From: Deltaproteobacteria bacterium
Lineage (GTDB): Bacteria > Desulfobacterota > Desulfobaccia > Desulfobaccales > 0-14-0-80-60-11
Direction of reading: 5' to 3'
Length of the DNA: 12,513 nt
Assembly (NCBI GenBank): GCA_019308625.1
Contig: JAFDHU010000011.1
Span: 1 to 12,513, forward strand
In this document: in pieces, positions 1 to 7,036 of the stretch
How positions within the stretch are numbered: the first letter of the stretch is position 1
How the letters are laid out: every line of letters starts with the position of its first letter
Position numbers and translations under genes: made by a program
The notes under the pieces: generated by a model
Told to the model about the DNA's origin: nothing
Database searches by the model: none
What the model saw: only the letters and a program-made list of their open reading frames with translations

Positions 1-294
1 AATGCGCCGGATGCCTGCGGCAATGCCGCCTTCGCTGGCAATCTTGATCAGGCCGATGTCCCCGGTGCGATGCACGTGGGTGCCGCCGCACAGTTCCTGG
101 CTCACCCCGGGCACTGAGACTAGGCGCACCTCCTCCCCGTACTTCTCCTCAAACACGGCCATGGCGCCACTGGCCAAGGCCTCCTGCAGGGACTGGTGGG
201 TCACCTCCACCGGCAGGTTCCGGGTGACCACGGTGTTCATGTCCAGCTCCACCTGCTTTAAGGTGTCCCGGGGGATGGGAGCGAAGTGGGTGAG
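1..294 (-). CDS. alaS: Alanyl-tRNA synthetase, C-terminal fragment after a frameshift (partial)
   Basis: This is the continuation of alaS in a different frame from the upstream part, open to the left edge of the window. Read on the minus strand from 294 it gives 98 codons beginning LTHFAPIPRD and containing SQELCGGTHVHRTGDIGL. The CGGTH is the Cys-x-x-x-His half of the zinc site of the AlaRS editing domain, which hydrolyses Ser/Gly-tRNA(Ala). The last visible residues (GGIAAGIRRI) match the end of the editing domain, so the C-Ala domain lies outside the window. There is no start codon or ribosome binding site at its head: it makes sense only as the second half of the gene at 258..2039. The homology is clear; whether it is translated is doubtful because of the frame break. 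Confidence 0.85.
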
Positions 295-2039
295 CCCAGG
301 TGCTTCTGCAGCGTGGCCTGGAGGATGTGGGTGGCGGTGTGGTGCCGGGCGATGCGGGCCCGGCGCTCCGCGTCCACCTCCAGGTGGGCCTGGTCGTTGA
401 CCCTGACCAACCCTTCTCTGACCACGCCCTGGTGGACGATGAGGTCGTTGGGGAGCCTCTGGGTGTTGGTCACTTCAATTTTGAAGCCCGCCCCGGTGAT
501 CCAGCCGGTATCCCCCACCTGGCCGCCGGCCTCCCCGTAAAAGGGGGTGGCCGTGGTCACCACTTCCACCTCCTCGCCGGCTTCGGCTTGGTCGCCGGCG
601 GTTTCATGGCGAATCAGAGCCAGAATGGTGCTGTCGGCGCTCAGGGTCTCATAGCCCAGGAACCGGGTGGGAGGCCAGCCGGCCAGCTCCACGTAGACCT
701 CGGGAATTTCTTCGCCGGCGCCCTTCCAGGCCGCCCGGGAGGTCTCCCGCTGGCGCCGCATGTGCGCTTCATAGCCTTCGTAGTCCAGGTCCAAGCCCTC
801 CTCCCGCAGGGCATCCTGCACCAGATCCAGGGGGAAGCCGTAGGTGTCATAGAGGCGGAAGGCCACTTCACCGGGGAGCACCCGGCCGGAGCTGGCCTTG
901 AGTGCGGCCAGCTCCTCCTGCAGCAGCCTCAAGCCGTGGTCCAGGGTCTCGGCAAAGCGTTCTTCTTCGTGGGTGACGATCTGATGCAGAAAGCCGCGGG
1001 CGGTCTGCAGTTCGGGATAAATCTCCCCCATCAGCTCCACCACCCGCTCGCAAACCGCGGGGAGAAACGGGGTTTTCAGGTTCAGCAGGCGGCCGAAGCG
1101 CAGGGCCCGGCGGATGATGCGTCTGAGCACATAGCCCCGGCCCTCGTTGGAGGGCAGCACCCCGTCGGCAATCAGAAAGCTGGTGGCCCGGCTGTGGTCG
1201 GCGATGACCCGGAAGGCCACGTTTTTCAGCCGGTCGGGGCCGCCGTAGGCCTCGCCGGCCAGGTCTTCCAGACGGGCGATAATAGGCCGCAGCAGATCGG
1301 TGTCAAAGTTGCTCCTCACTCCCTGGACGATGGCGCACAGGCGTTCCAGACCCATGCCCGTGTCAATGCTGGGCTTGGGCAGGGGCTCCAGCTCGCCTTT
1401 GCTGGTGCGGTTGAACTGCATGAATACCAGGTTCCAGATTTCCAGGTAGCGGTCGCAGTCACATTTGCCGATGCCGCACTCCGGCCCGCAGGCCATGTCC
1501 TCGCCCTGATCCAGAATGATTTCGGAACAGGGGCCGCAGGGTCCGGTGTCGCCCATGGCCCAGAAGTTGTCCTTCTCCCCCAGCCCTACGATGCGCTCCG
1601 GAGGCAGGCCGGCAATCTTCTCCCAAAGCCGGCGGGCCTCATCATCTTCATGGAAAACCGTGGCCCAGAGCCGCTCCTGGGGGAGCCGGTAACGCTCCGT
1701 CATGAGTTCCCAGGCCATCTCAATGGCCCCTTCCTTGAAATAATCCCCGAAGGAAAAATTACCCAGCATCTCAAAGAAGGTGTGGTGCCGGGCGGTATAG
1801 CCCACATTTTCCAGGTCGTTGTGCTTGCCCCCGGCCCGCACGCATTTCTGGGAGCTGGCGGCCCGGGTGTAGGGCCGGACCTCTTCACCCAGAAAAGCCC
1901 GCTTGAACTGCACCATGCCGGCGTTGGTGAACAGCAGGGTAGGGTCGGCGGTGGGCACCAGGGATGAGCTGGACACCACCGTGTGGCCCTTTTCCTCAAA
2001 GTAGCGCAAAAAGGTGTCTCGCACGTCGCGGCTGTGCAT
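258..2039 (-). CDS. alaS: Alanyl-tRNA synthetase, N-terminal part, frameshifted at its 3' end
   Basis: AlaRS charges tRNA(Ala) with alanine in the cytoplasm. The ATG at 2037-2039 is preceded by AGGAG at good spacing and begins MHSRDVRDTFLRYFEEKGH, the usual AlaRS start. The class II catalytic core is intact, including DNFWAMGDTGPCGPCSEI and the basic RGYVLRRIIRRALRFGR segment. The start of the editing domain is present, with the zinc-binding His-x-x-x-His at residues 567 and 571 (HTATHILQ). Authentic sequence ends at about residue 582 (KHLG). The last 11 codons, to the stop at 258, are out of frame and have no homology value. About 18 residues, corresponding to HVxQxGSLVxxxxLRFD in other AlaRS, are missing before the fragment at 1..294 resumes. 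alaS follows recA by 15 nt and is probably co-transcribed with it. recX, often found between the two, is absent. Confidence 0.93.
   Translation of the reverse strand: MHSRDVRDTFLRYFEEKGHTVVSSSSLVPTADPTLLFTNAGMVQFKRAFLGEEVRPYTRAASSQKCVRAGGKHNDLENVGYTARHHTFFEMLGNFSFGDYFKEGAIEMAWELMTERYRLPQERLWATVFHEDDEARRLWEKIAGLPPERIVGLGEKDNFWAMGDTGPCGPCSEIILDQGEDMACGPECGIGKCDCDRYLEIWNLVFMQFNRTSKGELEPLPKPSIDTGMGLERLCAIVQGVRSNFDTDLLRPIIARLEDLAGEAYGGPDRLKNVAFRVIADHSRATSFLIADGVLPSNEGRGYVLRRIIRRALRFGRLLNLKTPFLPAVCERVVELMGEIYPELQTARGFLHQIVTHEEERFAETLDHGLRLLQEELAALKASSGRVLPGEVAFRLYDTYGFPLDLVQDALREEGLDLDYEGYEAHMRRQRETSRAAWKGAGEEIPEVYVELAGWPPTRFLGYETLSADSTILALIRHETAGDQAEAGEEVEVVTTATPFYGEAGGQVGDTGWITGAGFKIEVTNTQRLPNDLIVHQGVVREGLVRVNDQAHLEVDAERRARIARHHTATHILQATLQKHLGSPTSLPSPGTP
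291..297 (-). other. Deletion junction within alaS (about 55 nt lost, frame changed)
   Basis: In the minus-strand reading the AlaRS frame is good through codon GGC (296-294). Homologous sequence resumes in another frame at CTC (294-292). Comparison with the family pattern suggests loss of 3k+1 nt, about 55 nt if 18 codons are missing. The junction sits about 293 nt from the left end of the window. It may be an assembly or scaffold-joining error rather than a real mutation, because alaS is essential and otherwise well preserved. Confidence 0.75.
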
Positions 2040-2054
2040 AACCTCTCCTGTCCC

Positions 2055-3095
2055 TTACTCCGCGGTGGCTTCGGAAACCGGCTCGGCGGCCGGCGGGATG
2101 AGCCCGTACATACTGCGGAGCTGCTTTTCCAGATCCGCCATCAGGGCGGGATGCTCCTTGAGATAGGTCTTGGCATTCTCCCGTCCTTGGGCCAGGCGGT
2201 CGGCCCCGTAGCTGTACCAGGCCCCGCTTTTGCTGATGAGACCGGCCTCGGTGGCCAGATCCAGGATTTCTCCTTCCCTGGACATGCCCTGGCCGAAGAT
2301 GATGTCAAACTCCGCCTCCTTGAAGGGAGGCGCCAGCTTGTTTTTCACCACCTTCACCCGGGTGCGGTAGCCCACCAGCTCATCCCCCACCTTGATGCCG
2401 CTCAGGCGGCGGATGTCCAGGCGCATGGAGGCATAAAACTTCAGGGCGTTGCCCCCGGTGGTGGTTTCCGGGTTGCCGAACAACTGGCCGATTTTCATCC
2501 GGATTTGATTGATGAAAATCACGCTGGTCAGGGACTTGCTGATGGCCGCGGTGAGTTTGCGCAGGGCCTGGCTCATGAGCCGGGCCTGGGAGCCCATCTG
2601 GGCATCCCCCATCTCCCCCTCAATCTCCGAGCGGGGCACCAGGGCAGCCACCGAGTCTATCACCACCATGTCCACCGCGTTGGAGCGCACCAGGATTTCG
2701 GCGATTTCCAGGGCCTGCTCTCCGGAGTCGGGCTGGGAGATGAGCAAATCCTCGGTTTTGACCCCCAGCTTGCGGGCATAGTGCACGTCCAGGGCGTGCT
2801 CGGCGTCAATGAAGGCCGCCACCCCGCCGGTCTTCTGGGCTTCGGCGATGGCATGCAAGGCCAGGGTGGTTTTCCCCGAGGCCTCGGGGCCGAAGATTTC
2901 GATGACCCGGCCCCGGGGGATACCCCCCACTCCCAGGGCCAGATCCAGGCCCAGGGAGCCGCTGGAAATCACGGGCACCGTCAGTTTTTCATCTTCACCC
3001 AGGCGCATGATGGCGCCCTTGCCGTAGTGCTTTTCAATCTGCCCCAGGGCCTGGGCCAAGGCTTTGGCTTTTTCGCTGGATTCCTGGCTGGTCAT
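2055..3095 (-). CDS. recA: Recombinase RecA
   Basis: RecA is the ATP-dependent strand-exchange protein and the co-protease for SOS induction. The 346-residue product is of normal length. It has the N-terminal polymerisation helix (AQALGQIEKHYGKGAIMRLG), Walker A GPEASGKT at residues 69-76, the catalytic-type glutamate in FIDAEHALD (Glu99), and Walker B VVIDS at 144-148. It also has the DNA-binding/MAW region (VIFINQIRMKIG, NPETTTGGNALKFYAS) and an acidic C-terminal tail ending SEATAE. The ATG at 3093-3095 follows an AAGGG ribosome binding site. It lies downstream of thpR with a 163-nt gap and directly upstream of alaS. I could not find a recognisable LexA box in that gap, so SOS control is unproven here. 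Confidence 0.98.
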   Translation of the reverse strand: MTSQESSEKAKALAQALGQIEKHYGKGAIMRLGEDEKLTVPVISSGSLGLDLALGVGGIPRGRVIEIFGPEASGKTTLALHAIAEAQKTGGVAAFIDAEHALDVHYARKLGVKTEDLLISQPDSGEQALEIAEILVRSNAVDMVVIDSVAALVPRSEIEGEMGDAQMGSQARLMSQALRKLTAAISKSLTSVIFINQIRMKIGQLFGNPETTTGGNALKFYASMRLDIRRLSGIKVGDELVGYRTRVKVVKNKLAPPFKEAEFDIIFGQGMSREGEILDLATEAGLISKSGAWYSYGADRLAQGRENAKTYLKEHPALMADLEKQLRSMYGLIPPAAEPVSEATAE

Positions 3096-3180
3096 GATGA
3101 ATCCCTTTCGCCGGTACGCGGCTGCAAGCCTCCGGCCGTGTTTGATGTGGCGATTTTACAATAAACCCTTGTTTGCTCCT

Positions 3181-3209
3181 ATTTTAACCTAAAAAGGCGC
3201 TGATATGAA
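3181..3209 (-). promoter_or_regulatory. Candidate sigma-70-type promoter for recA
   Basis: On the minus strand TTCATA (3209-3204) is followed after 17 nt by TAAAAT (3186-3181), a 4/6 and a 5/6 match to the consensus. This would give a leader of about 80 nt to the recA ATG. The 163-nt thpR-recA gap contains no other feature I can support. The call is motif-based only. Confidence 0.35.
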
Positions 3210-3258
3210 CCGCGGGCGCCCTCAGAGGACAAGACGGCTTCCTTTCTTAACCGAGCCC

Positions 3259-3822
3259 TCAGCCCTCCAGGCTGATCCTCCGCAAGGGCAGATACACCGC
3301 TCCCTGGGGCGAGAGGTTGCTGCGGTACAGAATTATTTCCTCCACCGGAAAAGGGTCGCTGTCCACCGGCGGCAGGGCCGTCAGGCGTCGGCTCAGCTCG
3401 GCCCGGTTCCGGGGGGATTTCACCCGGCCCAAGGTGAGGTGCGGGGTGAAGACCCGGTCCTCGGGGGGAAACCCCAGTCGGGCGAAGGCCTCTTCCAGAC
3501 GGCGGTAGAAGCCCCCCAGAGCGGCCAGGTCGCCGCCCACCCCCAGCCACACCACCCGGGGGCTTTTCACAGAGGGAAAGGCCCCGGCCTGGGTGATCTG
3601 CAGGCGGAAGGGGGCCTGCTCCCGGGCGATGTGGCCCGCGGCTTGGGCGATATCCTCCACCTGGGCCTCCGAAATCTGCCCGAAAAACTTCAGGGTGAGA
3701 TGTATGTTGCCCACCGGCACCCAGCGAACTTCGGCGCCGCTTTGCTTCAGCTCCTCCTGCACCCGGGACAGCCGCGGCTGCAGGCTGCCGGGCACATCAA
3801 TGGCGAGAAAGGCCCTGAGCAT
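3259..3822 (-). CDS. thpR: RNA 2',3'-cyclic phosphodiesterase (2H family, LigT/ThpR)
   Basis: This protein belongs to the 2H phosphoesterase superfamily; ThpR/LigT enzymes open 2',3'-cyclic phosphate ends of RNA to 2'-phosphomonoesters. The 187-residue product carries both signature HxTx motifs: HLTL at residues 41-44 (in NIHLTLKFFG) and HLTL at 128-131 (in FTPHLTLGRV). Spacing and length are normal for the family, and the N-terminus MLRAFLAIDVP is typical. The ATG at 3820-3822 lies inside the end of cinA (26-nt overlap), indicating translational coupling. The cinA-thpR-recA order is conserved in distant bacteria such as Deinococcus. The cellular substrate in this organism cannot be read from the sequence. 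Confidence 0.93.
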   Translation of the reverse strand: MLRAFLAIDVPGSLQPRLSRVQEELKQSGAEVRWVPVGNIHLTLKFFGQISEAQVEDIAQAAGHIAREQAPFRLQITQAGAFPSVKSPRVVWLGVGGDLAALGGFYRRLEEAFARLGFPPEDRVFTPHLTLGRVKSPRNRAELSRRLTALPPVDSDPFPVEEIILYRSNLSPQGAVYLPLRRISLEG

Positions 3823-5053
3823 GCTGCAGTTCCCGTCGCAGCCAGTTCAGCGCGGTTTGGGCGGACAAGGTCTTGATCTGCTCCCGGCTGCCGTGGAACA
3901 GATGGTGTTGGGCCTCCACCCCCCAAGGCAGGGCCAGGCCCAGGTATACGGTGCCCACCGGCTTCTCCGGCGTGCCCCCCGTGGGTCCGGCGATGCCCGT
4001 CACCGCCAGGCCCACATCGCTGTGGAACGCCTCCCGGACCCCGGACGCCATGGCCACGGCCGTTTCCTGGCTCACCGCGCCCCGGGCCGCCAGGGTCTCC
4101 TCCATAACCTGCAGCAGGTCCACCTTGGCCTGATTGCTGTAAGCCACCACCCCGCCCAGGAAGTAGTCCGAGGCTCCCGGCACATTGGTCAGCCGGTGGC
4201 AGATGAGCCCGCCGGTGCAGGATTCCGCCACCGCCAAGGTGAATTTGGTCTCCCGCAGGCGCAAGCCCACCAGCTCCTCCAGGGAGCCCTCCTCCGGCCC
4301 CAGCAGCACTTCCCCCACTTCCCGGGACAGGGCGCCGATGAGGCGGTCCAGGGCCGCCTCCAGTTCTTCCCGGTTCTCTCCTTTGGCCGTGAGGGTCAGG
4401 TGAATTTCCGGAAACTCGGGATAAAACCCCCAGGACACCCCCTGAGCCAGCCCGGCCAGACCGGAGACCACCTGCTGCACCTGGGTTTCGGTGAGGCCGA
4501 ACAGGCGCAGCCGGCGCTGCACTAGTACCTCCCGCGGTCCGGCCAGGGAAATCAGGGCCGGCAGCACCACGCCATTGAACAGGGCCCGCATTTCCTGGGG
4601 TATGCCGGGGAGGAAAAACAGCCAGGTGTCGCCGTATTTCAGGGAAAAGCCGCAGGCCCCCCGACCCGGGTCCAGGACGGTGGCCCCTTCGGGGATCAGG
4701 GCCAGCCTCCGGTAGCGCTCCTCCCAAGGCAGGCCCCGCTTCTCCAGAAAGCGGTGAATCTTGTGCATCACCCCGGCGTCCTGCACCAGCTTGAGGTCAA
4801 GTTCGGCCGCGGCCGCGGCCACCGTCAGGTCGTCGTCGGTGGGCCCCAGACCGCCGGTGATGAGCACAAATTGCGAGCGCCGCACGGCCCGGGCCAAGGC
4901 CTCCCGGAGCATGAGGGCATCATCGGCCACAATGGTGATGCACTGCACCGGCAGCGAGGCCTCATGCAGCCGCCGGGCGGCGTACTGGGCATTGCACTCC
5001 GCCACTTGACCGGTGATCAGCTCCGTACCCGTGGCAATAATTTCTCCGCGCAT
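3797..5053 (-). CDS. cinA: CinA family protein (MoCF-like domain plus NMN/damage-nucleotide amidohydrolase domain)
   Basis: This is a two-domain CinA of 418 residues. Residues ~1-170 form the molybdopterin-binding-like (MoCF/COG1058) domain, with MRGEIIATGTELITGQ at the start and GGLGPTDDD at 67-75; in characterised CinA this part is an ADP-ribose pyrophosphatase. Residues ~255-415 form the PncC-type domain, with AESCTGG at 276-282 and GIAGPTGGTPEKPVGTVY at 353-370. That domain deamidates NMN to NaMN and so recycles pyridine nucleotides. Both halves look intact. The ATG at 5051-5053 is fixed by homology, but there is no Shine-Dalgarno sequence; an A-rich tandem repeat precedes it. It overlaps thpR downstream. 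Confidence 0.95.
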   Translation of the reverse strand: MRGEIIATGTELITGQVAECNAQYAARRLHEASLPVQCITIVADDALMLREALARAVRRSQFVLITGGLGPTDDDLTVAAAAAELDLKLVQDAGVMHKIHRFLEKRGLPWEERYRRLALIPEGATVLDPGRGACGFSLKYGDTWLFFLPGIPQEMRALFNGVVLPALISLAGPREVLVQRRLRLFGLTETQVQQVVSGLAGLAQGVSWGFYPEFPEIHLTLTAKGENREELEAALDRLIGALSREVGEVLLGPEEGSLEELVGLRLRETKFTLAVAESCTGGLICHRLTNVPGASDYFLGGVVAYSNQAKVDLLQVMEETLAARGAVSQETAVAMASGVREAFHSDVGLAVTGIAGPTGGTPEKPVGTVYLGLALPWGVEAQHHLFHGSREQIKTLSAQTALNWLRRELQHAQGLSRH

Positions 5054-5059
5054 GAAATT

Positions 5060-5093
5060 CAGTTTCGGTTTTTTTTCAGTTTCCGGTTTTTTT
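5060..5093 (-). repeat. Tandem ~17-bp A-tract repeat in the cinA leader
   Basis: On the plus strand CAGTTTCGGTTTTTTTT (5060-5076) is followed directly by CAGTTTCCGGTTTTTTT (5077-5093). The two units differ by one inserted C and one T. Read in the sense of cinA, this is two oligo(A) runs ending 7 nt before the start codon, where a ribosome binding site would be expected. The A-rich, unstructured leader may substitute for a Shine-Dalgarno sequence, but that is inference. Confidence 0.7.
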
Positions 5094-5106
5094 CAAAAGA
5101 AAGTGC

Positions 5107-5140
5107 GTCAAGGGAGCTGGCCTCAGCCCCCACCCTTGAC
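5107..5140 (-). terminator. Hairpin at the pgpA/cinA boundary, possible terminator or attenuator
   Basis: Perfect 8-nt inverted arms GTCAAGGG (5107-5114) and CCCTTGAC (5133-5140) enclose an 18-nt GC-rich interior that can pair further. The stem covers the pgpA stop codon (5123-5125). In the minus-strand sense it is followed after about 4 nt by the U-rich tract CTTTCTTTT. This resembles an intrinsic terminator, although the U-run is interrupted, so it may only reduce read-through into cinA. Confidence 0.4.
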
Positions 5141-5587
5141 TGCCATTAACACTGCCAAAACCGCCCGGGCCGCGGCGCCGGCAGCCACATCGTCCATAAC
5201 TACGCCGAACCCGCCGGGAAGCTGCTCCAGAGACTTCAGGGGAAAAGGTTTGATGATATCAAAGGCCCGGAACAGGACAAAGCCCCAAATTACCCAGGGC
5301 CATTTAAGGGGCACCCAGGCCAGCGCGGTAAGCAGGCCCATCACTTCGTCCAGGACGATGGTGGGATGGTCACTGGCCCCCAAAATATTCCAGGCTTCCC
5401 CGGCGGCCCAGAGGCTTAGGGCCAGCATTGCCAGCCAGGCGAGGCCGTAGCCCCAGAACCCCAGATGGTGAAGCACCCACCAGAGCGGCAAGGCCGCCAG
5501 CGACCCCCAGGTGCCGGGCATGCCCGGCAGGCGGCCGACGCCGCCGAAGGTGGCCAGAAACAGGATGAGTCGCTGCTGCCGCGCCAA
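5123..5587 (-). CDS. pgpA: Phosphatidylglycerophosphatase A
   Basis: PgpA is an integral inner-membrane enzyme that dephosphorylates phosphatidylglycerol phosphate to phosphatidylglycerol. The 154-residue product has the family motifs in order: LPGMPGTWGSL at 20-30, the acidic pair DE at 80-81, FRAFDIIKPFP at 106-116 and GGFGVVMDDVAAG at 125-137. Hydrophobic stretches between them are consistent with several membrane helices. The chosen start is TTG (5585-5587), preceded by AAGGAAAG at normal spacing; no in-frame ATG fits. It is the first gene of the leftward cluster and is divergent from pcnB. A pgpA-cinA adjacency is common, but a functional link is not evident from the sequence. Confidence 0.93.
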   Translation of the reverse strand: MARQQRLILFLATFGGVGRLPGMPGTWGSLAALPLWWVLHHLGFWGYGLAWLAMLALSLWAAGEAWNILGASDHPTIVLDEVMGLLTALAWVPLKWPWVIWGFVLFRAFDIIKPFPLKSLEQLPGGFGVVMDDVAAGAAARAVLAVLMAVKGGG

Positions 5588-5606
5588 AATGCTTTCCTTG
5601 CCAGCC

Positions 5607-5636
5607 TTGGGCCATGGCCGAATAACGTCTTAGAAT
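5607..5636 (+). promoter_or_regulatory. Candidate promoter for pcnB, overlapping the pgpA promoter
   Basis: TTGGGC (5607-5612) is followed after 18 nt by TAGAAT (5631-5636) on the plus strand. It interlocks with the minus-strand -10 element of the pgpA promoter, so the two divergent transcripts could compete for polymerase. The -35 match is weak, so this is a low-confidence call. Confidence 0.3.
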
Positions 5637-5661
5637 TACATGGAATTAATGCTCTTGTCAA
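5633..5661 (-). promoter_or_regulatory. Candidate promoter for the pgpA-cinA-thpR-recA-alaS cluster
   Basis: On the minus strand a perfect TTGACA (5661-5656) is separated by 17 nt from TAATTC (5638-5633). The predicted start site is near 5626, leaving a leader of about 40 nt to the TTG start of pgpA. The consensus -35 and ideal spacing make it the best promoter candidate in the window, although the -10 is imperfect. Confidence 0.5.
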
Positions 5662-5722
5662 CCGGACGGAGGGACCGCGGCGCCCGCCTCGGCGGCTTTT
5701 CGGGACAAAAGGATGACGGAAA

Positions 5723-7036
5723 ATGGCCCGGCAATTGGCAAAGGGGATTAAAAAATCAGGGAGATTGGCATATAATGCAACTATGGTGCCATCTTCCCCG
5801 GATATCGAGGTCCGGCCCCGCATTGTCCCCCGGCCCCAGCACAACCTGTCCCGCAAAAACATCTCGGTGGAAGCCCTTAAGGTGCTTTACCGCCTGCATT
5901 ATTCCGGCTACAAGGCCTACCTGGTGGGGGGCAGTGTCCGGGACCTGCTGTTGGGGCGCAAGCCCAAGGACTTTGACGTGGCCACCGATGCCCGTCCGGG
6001 GGAGGTCCGCAAGCTTTTCCGCAACAGCCGTATCATCGGCCGGCGCTTCCGGCTGGTGCAGGTCTTTTTCCGGGGCGGCAAAATTGTGGAGGTCTCCACC
6101 TTCCGCAGCCGCTCGGAGTTTGAGGAGGAGCCGCAGGCCTCCCCCGCCAGCCGCCACAACACCTTCGGCACCCCGGCCGAAGACGCCCAGCGCCGGGACC
6201 TGACCATCAATGGGTTGTTCTACAACATCGCCGACTTTTCCCTGATTGATTACGTGGGGGGGCTGGAGGATCTGCGCCGGCGTGTCATCCGGGTAATCGG
6301 CGATCCCGGGGTGCGCTTTGTCCGGGACCCTATGCGGATGCTGCGGGTGCTGCGTCACGCCGCCCGCACCGGCTTCACCATTGACGCGGCCACCTGGGAA
6401 GAGCTGACAGCCAAGCGCCACCTTATCCGCCTCTGCGCCCCGGCCCGTATCCGGGACGAGCTGGTGCGGGACTTCAAGAGCGGCTCGGCCCGGCCTTTCT
6501 TTGCCTTAATGTTCGAAAGCGGGCTGTTCTACGCCATCCTGCCCCACTGGGAGGGCCGTCTGGGGAAGCAGGGGGAGGAGCGCCTGCTGGAGCTGTTCTC
6601 CCGCATAGACCTGCTCATCACCCAGGAGCGGCCGGTCTCCGAAACCCTGTTGTGGGCCGCGTTTCTCCTCCCCTATCTGGAGACCGAGCCCCCGTCGGAG
6701 GAGCTCAAGGACTTGAGGGAATTCTACCGGGTAAAGGGGCGGGAAGCCCTGGGGTTGGTGGAATTCCCCCGCCAGCGGGGGGATGAAGTGGCCCAGACCC
6801 TGGCCTTGGCCCGGAGGCTGGCGGCCCTGCTCCGGGAACAGCGGCCCGTCCCGGCCCGCATGACCCGTCTGGCCGCCTTTCCCGAGGCCCTGCGCCTTAA
6901 CCAATTACTCGAAGCACCCGAGAAGGAACTGCTGGAGGCCTTCTCCCAGCCGGAGCCCAAGCTCCCCCCCATTGCCAGGAAGCGCCGTCAGCGGCGGTTC
7001 AAGAAAAGGCGCCCCCGTCGCCCCAAACCTCAGTAA
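5723..7036 (+). CDS. pcnB: Poly(A) polymerase PcnB (class II nucleotidyltransferase family)
   Basis: PcnB adds 3' poly(A) tails that mark RNA for decay. Numbered from 5723 (437 residues), the nucleotidyltransferase head has LVGGSVRDLLLG at 67-78 and the metal-binding DFD at 83-85. RRDLTINGLFYN follows at 157-168, then the RNA-binding RFVRDPMRMLR at 198-208. The C-terminus is a strongly basic tail (KRRQRRFKKRRPRRPKPQ), typical of poly(A) polymerase I rather than of CCA-adding enzymes. Two starts are possible. The ATG at 5723 has an AAAGGA about 10 nt upstream. The ATG at 5783 gives the more usual short N-terminus but has only a TATAAT box before it. The gene is divergent from pgpA; its stop overlaps the converging gene at 7030. 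Confidence 0.9.
   Translation: MARQLAKGIKKSGRLAYNATMVPSSPDIEVRPRIVPRPQHNLSRKNISVEALKVLYRLHYSGYKAYLVGGSVRDLLLGRKPKDFDVATDARPGEVRKLFRNSRIIGRRFRLVQVFFRGGKIVEVSTFRSRSEFEEEPQASPASRHNTFGTPAEDAQRRDLTINGLFYNIADFSLIDYVGGLEDLRRRVIRVIGDPGVRFVRDPMRMLRVLRHAARTGFTIDAATWEELTAKRHLIRLCAPARIRDELVRDFKSGSARPFFALMFESGLFYAILPHWEGRLGKQGEERLLELFSRIDLLITQERPVSETLLWAAFLLPYLETEPPSEELKDLREFYRVKGREALGLVEFPRQRGDEVAQTLALARRLAALLREQRPVPARMTRLAAFPEALRLNQLLEAPEKELLEAFSQPEPKLPPIARKRRQRRFKKRRPRRPKPQ
5748..5776 (+). promoter_or_regulatory. TATAAT box just upstream of the internal pcnB ATG
   Basis: A perfect TATAAT (5771-5776) lies 17 nt after TTAAAA (5748-5753) and 6 nt before an in-frame ATG (5783-5785) of pcnB. If used, transcription would begin about at that ATG, giving a leaderless mRNA for a 417-residue form. 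It may also be fortuitous within an AT-rich coding stretch. Confidence 0.3.

Noticed and set aside
300..1967. 555-codon open frame on the plus strand opposite alaS
   Set aside because: It is a shadow of alaS codon bias in GC-rich DNA. The product resembles no family, whereas the minus strand encodes clear AlaRS.
1983..3164. 393-codon open frame on the plus strand opposite recA
   Set aside because: It is antisense to recA throughout, low-complexity in Gly/His/Gln, and has no recognisable domain.
3096..3258. LexA/SOS box upstream of recA
   Set aside because: No dyad matching any LexA consensus I know could be found; only a generic promoter-like motif was seen.
5680..5700. Small hairpin CCGC-CTCG-GCGG followed by CTTTT before pcnB, as a terminator
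   Set aside because: The stem is only 4 bp and the T-run is short. It lies upstream of pcnB, where a terminator makes little sense without an attenuation story.
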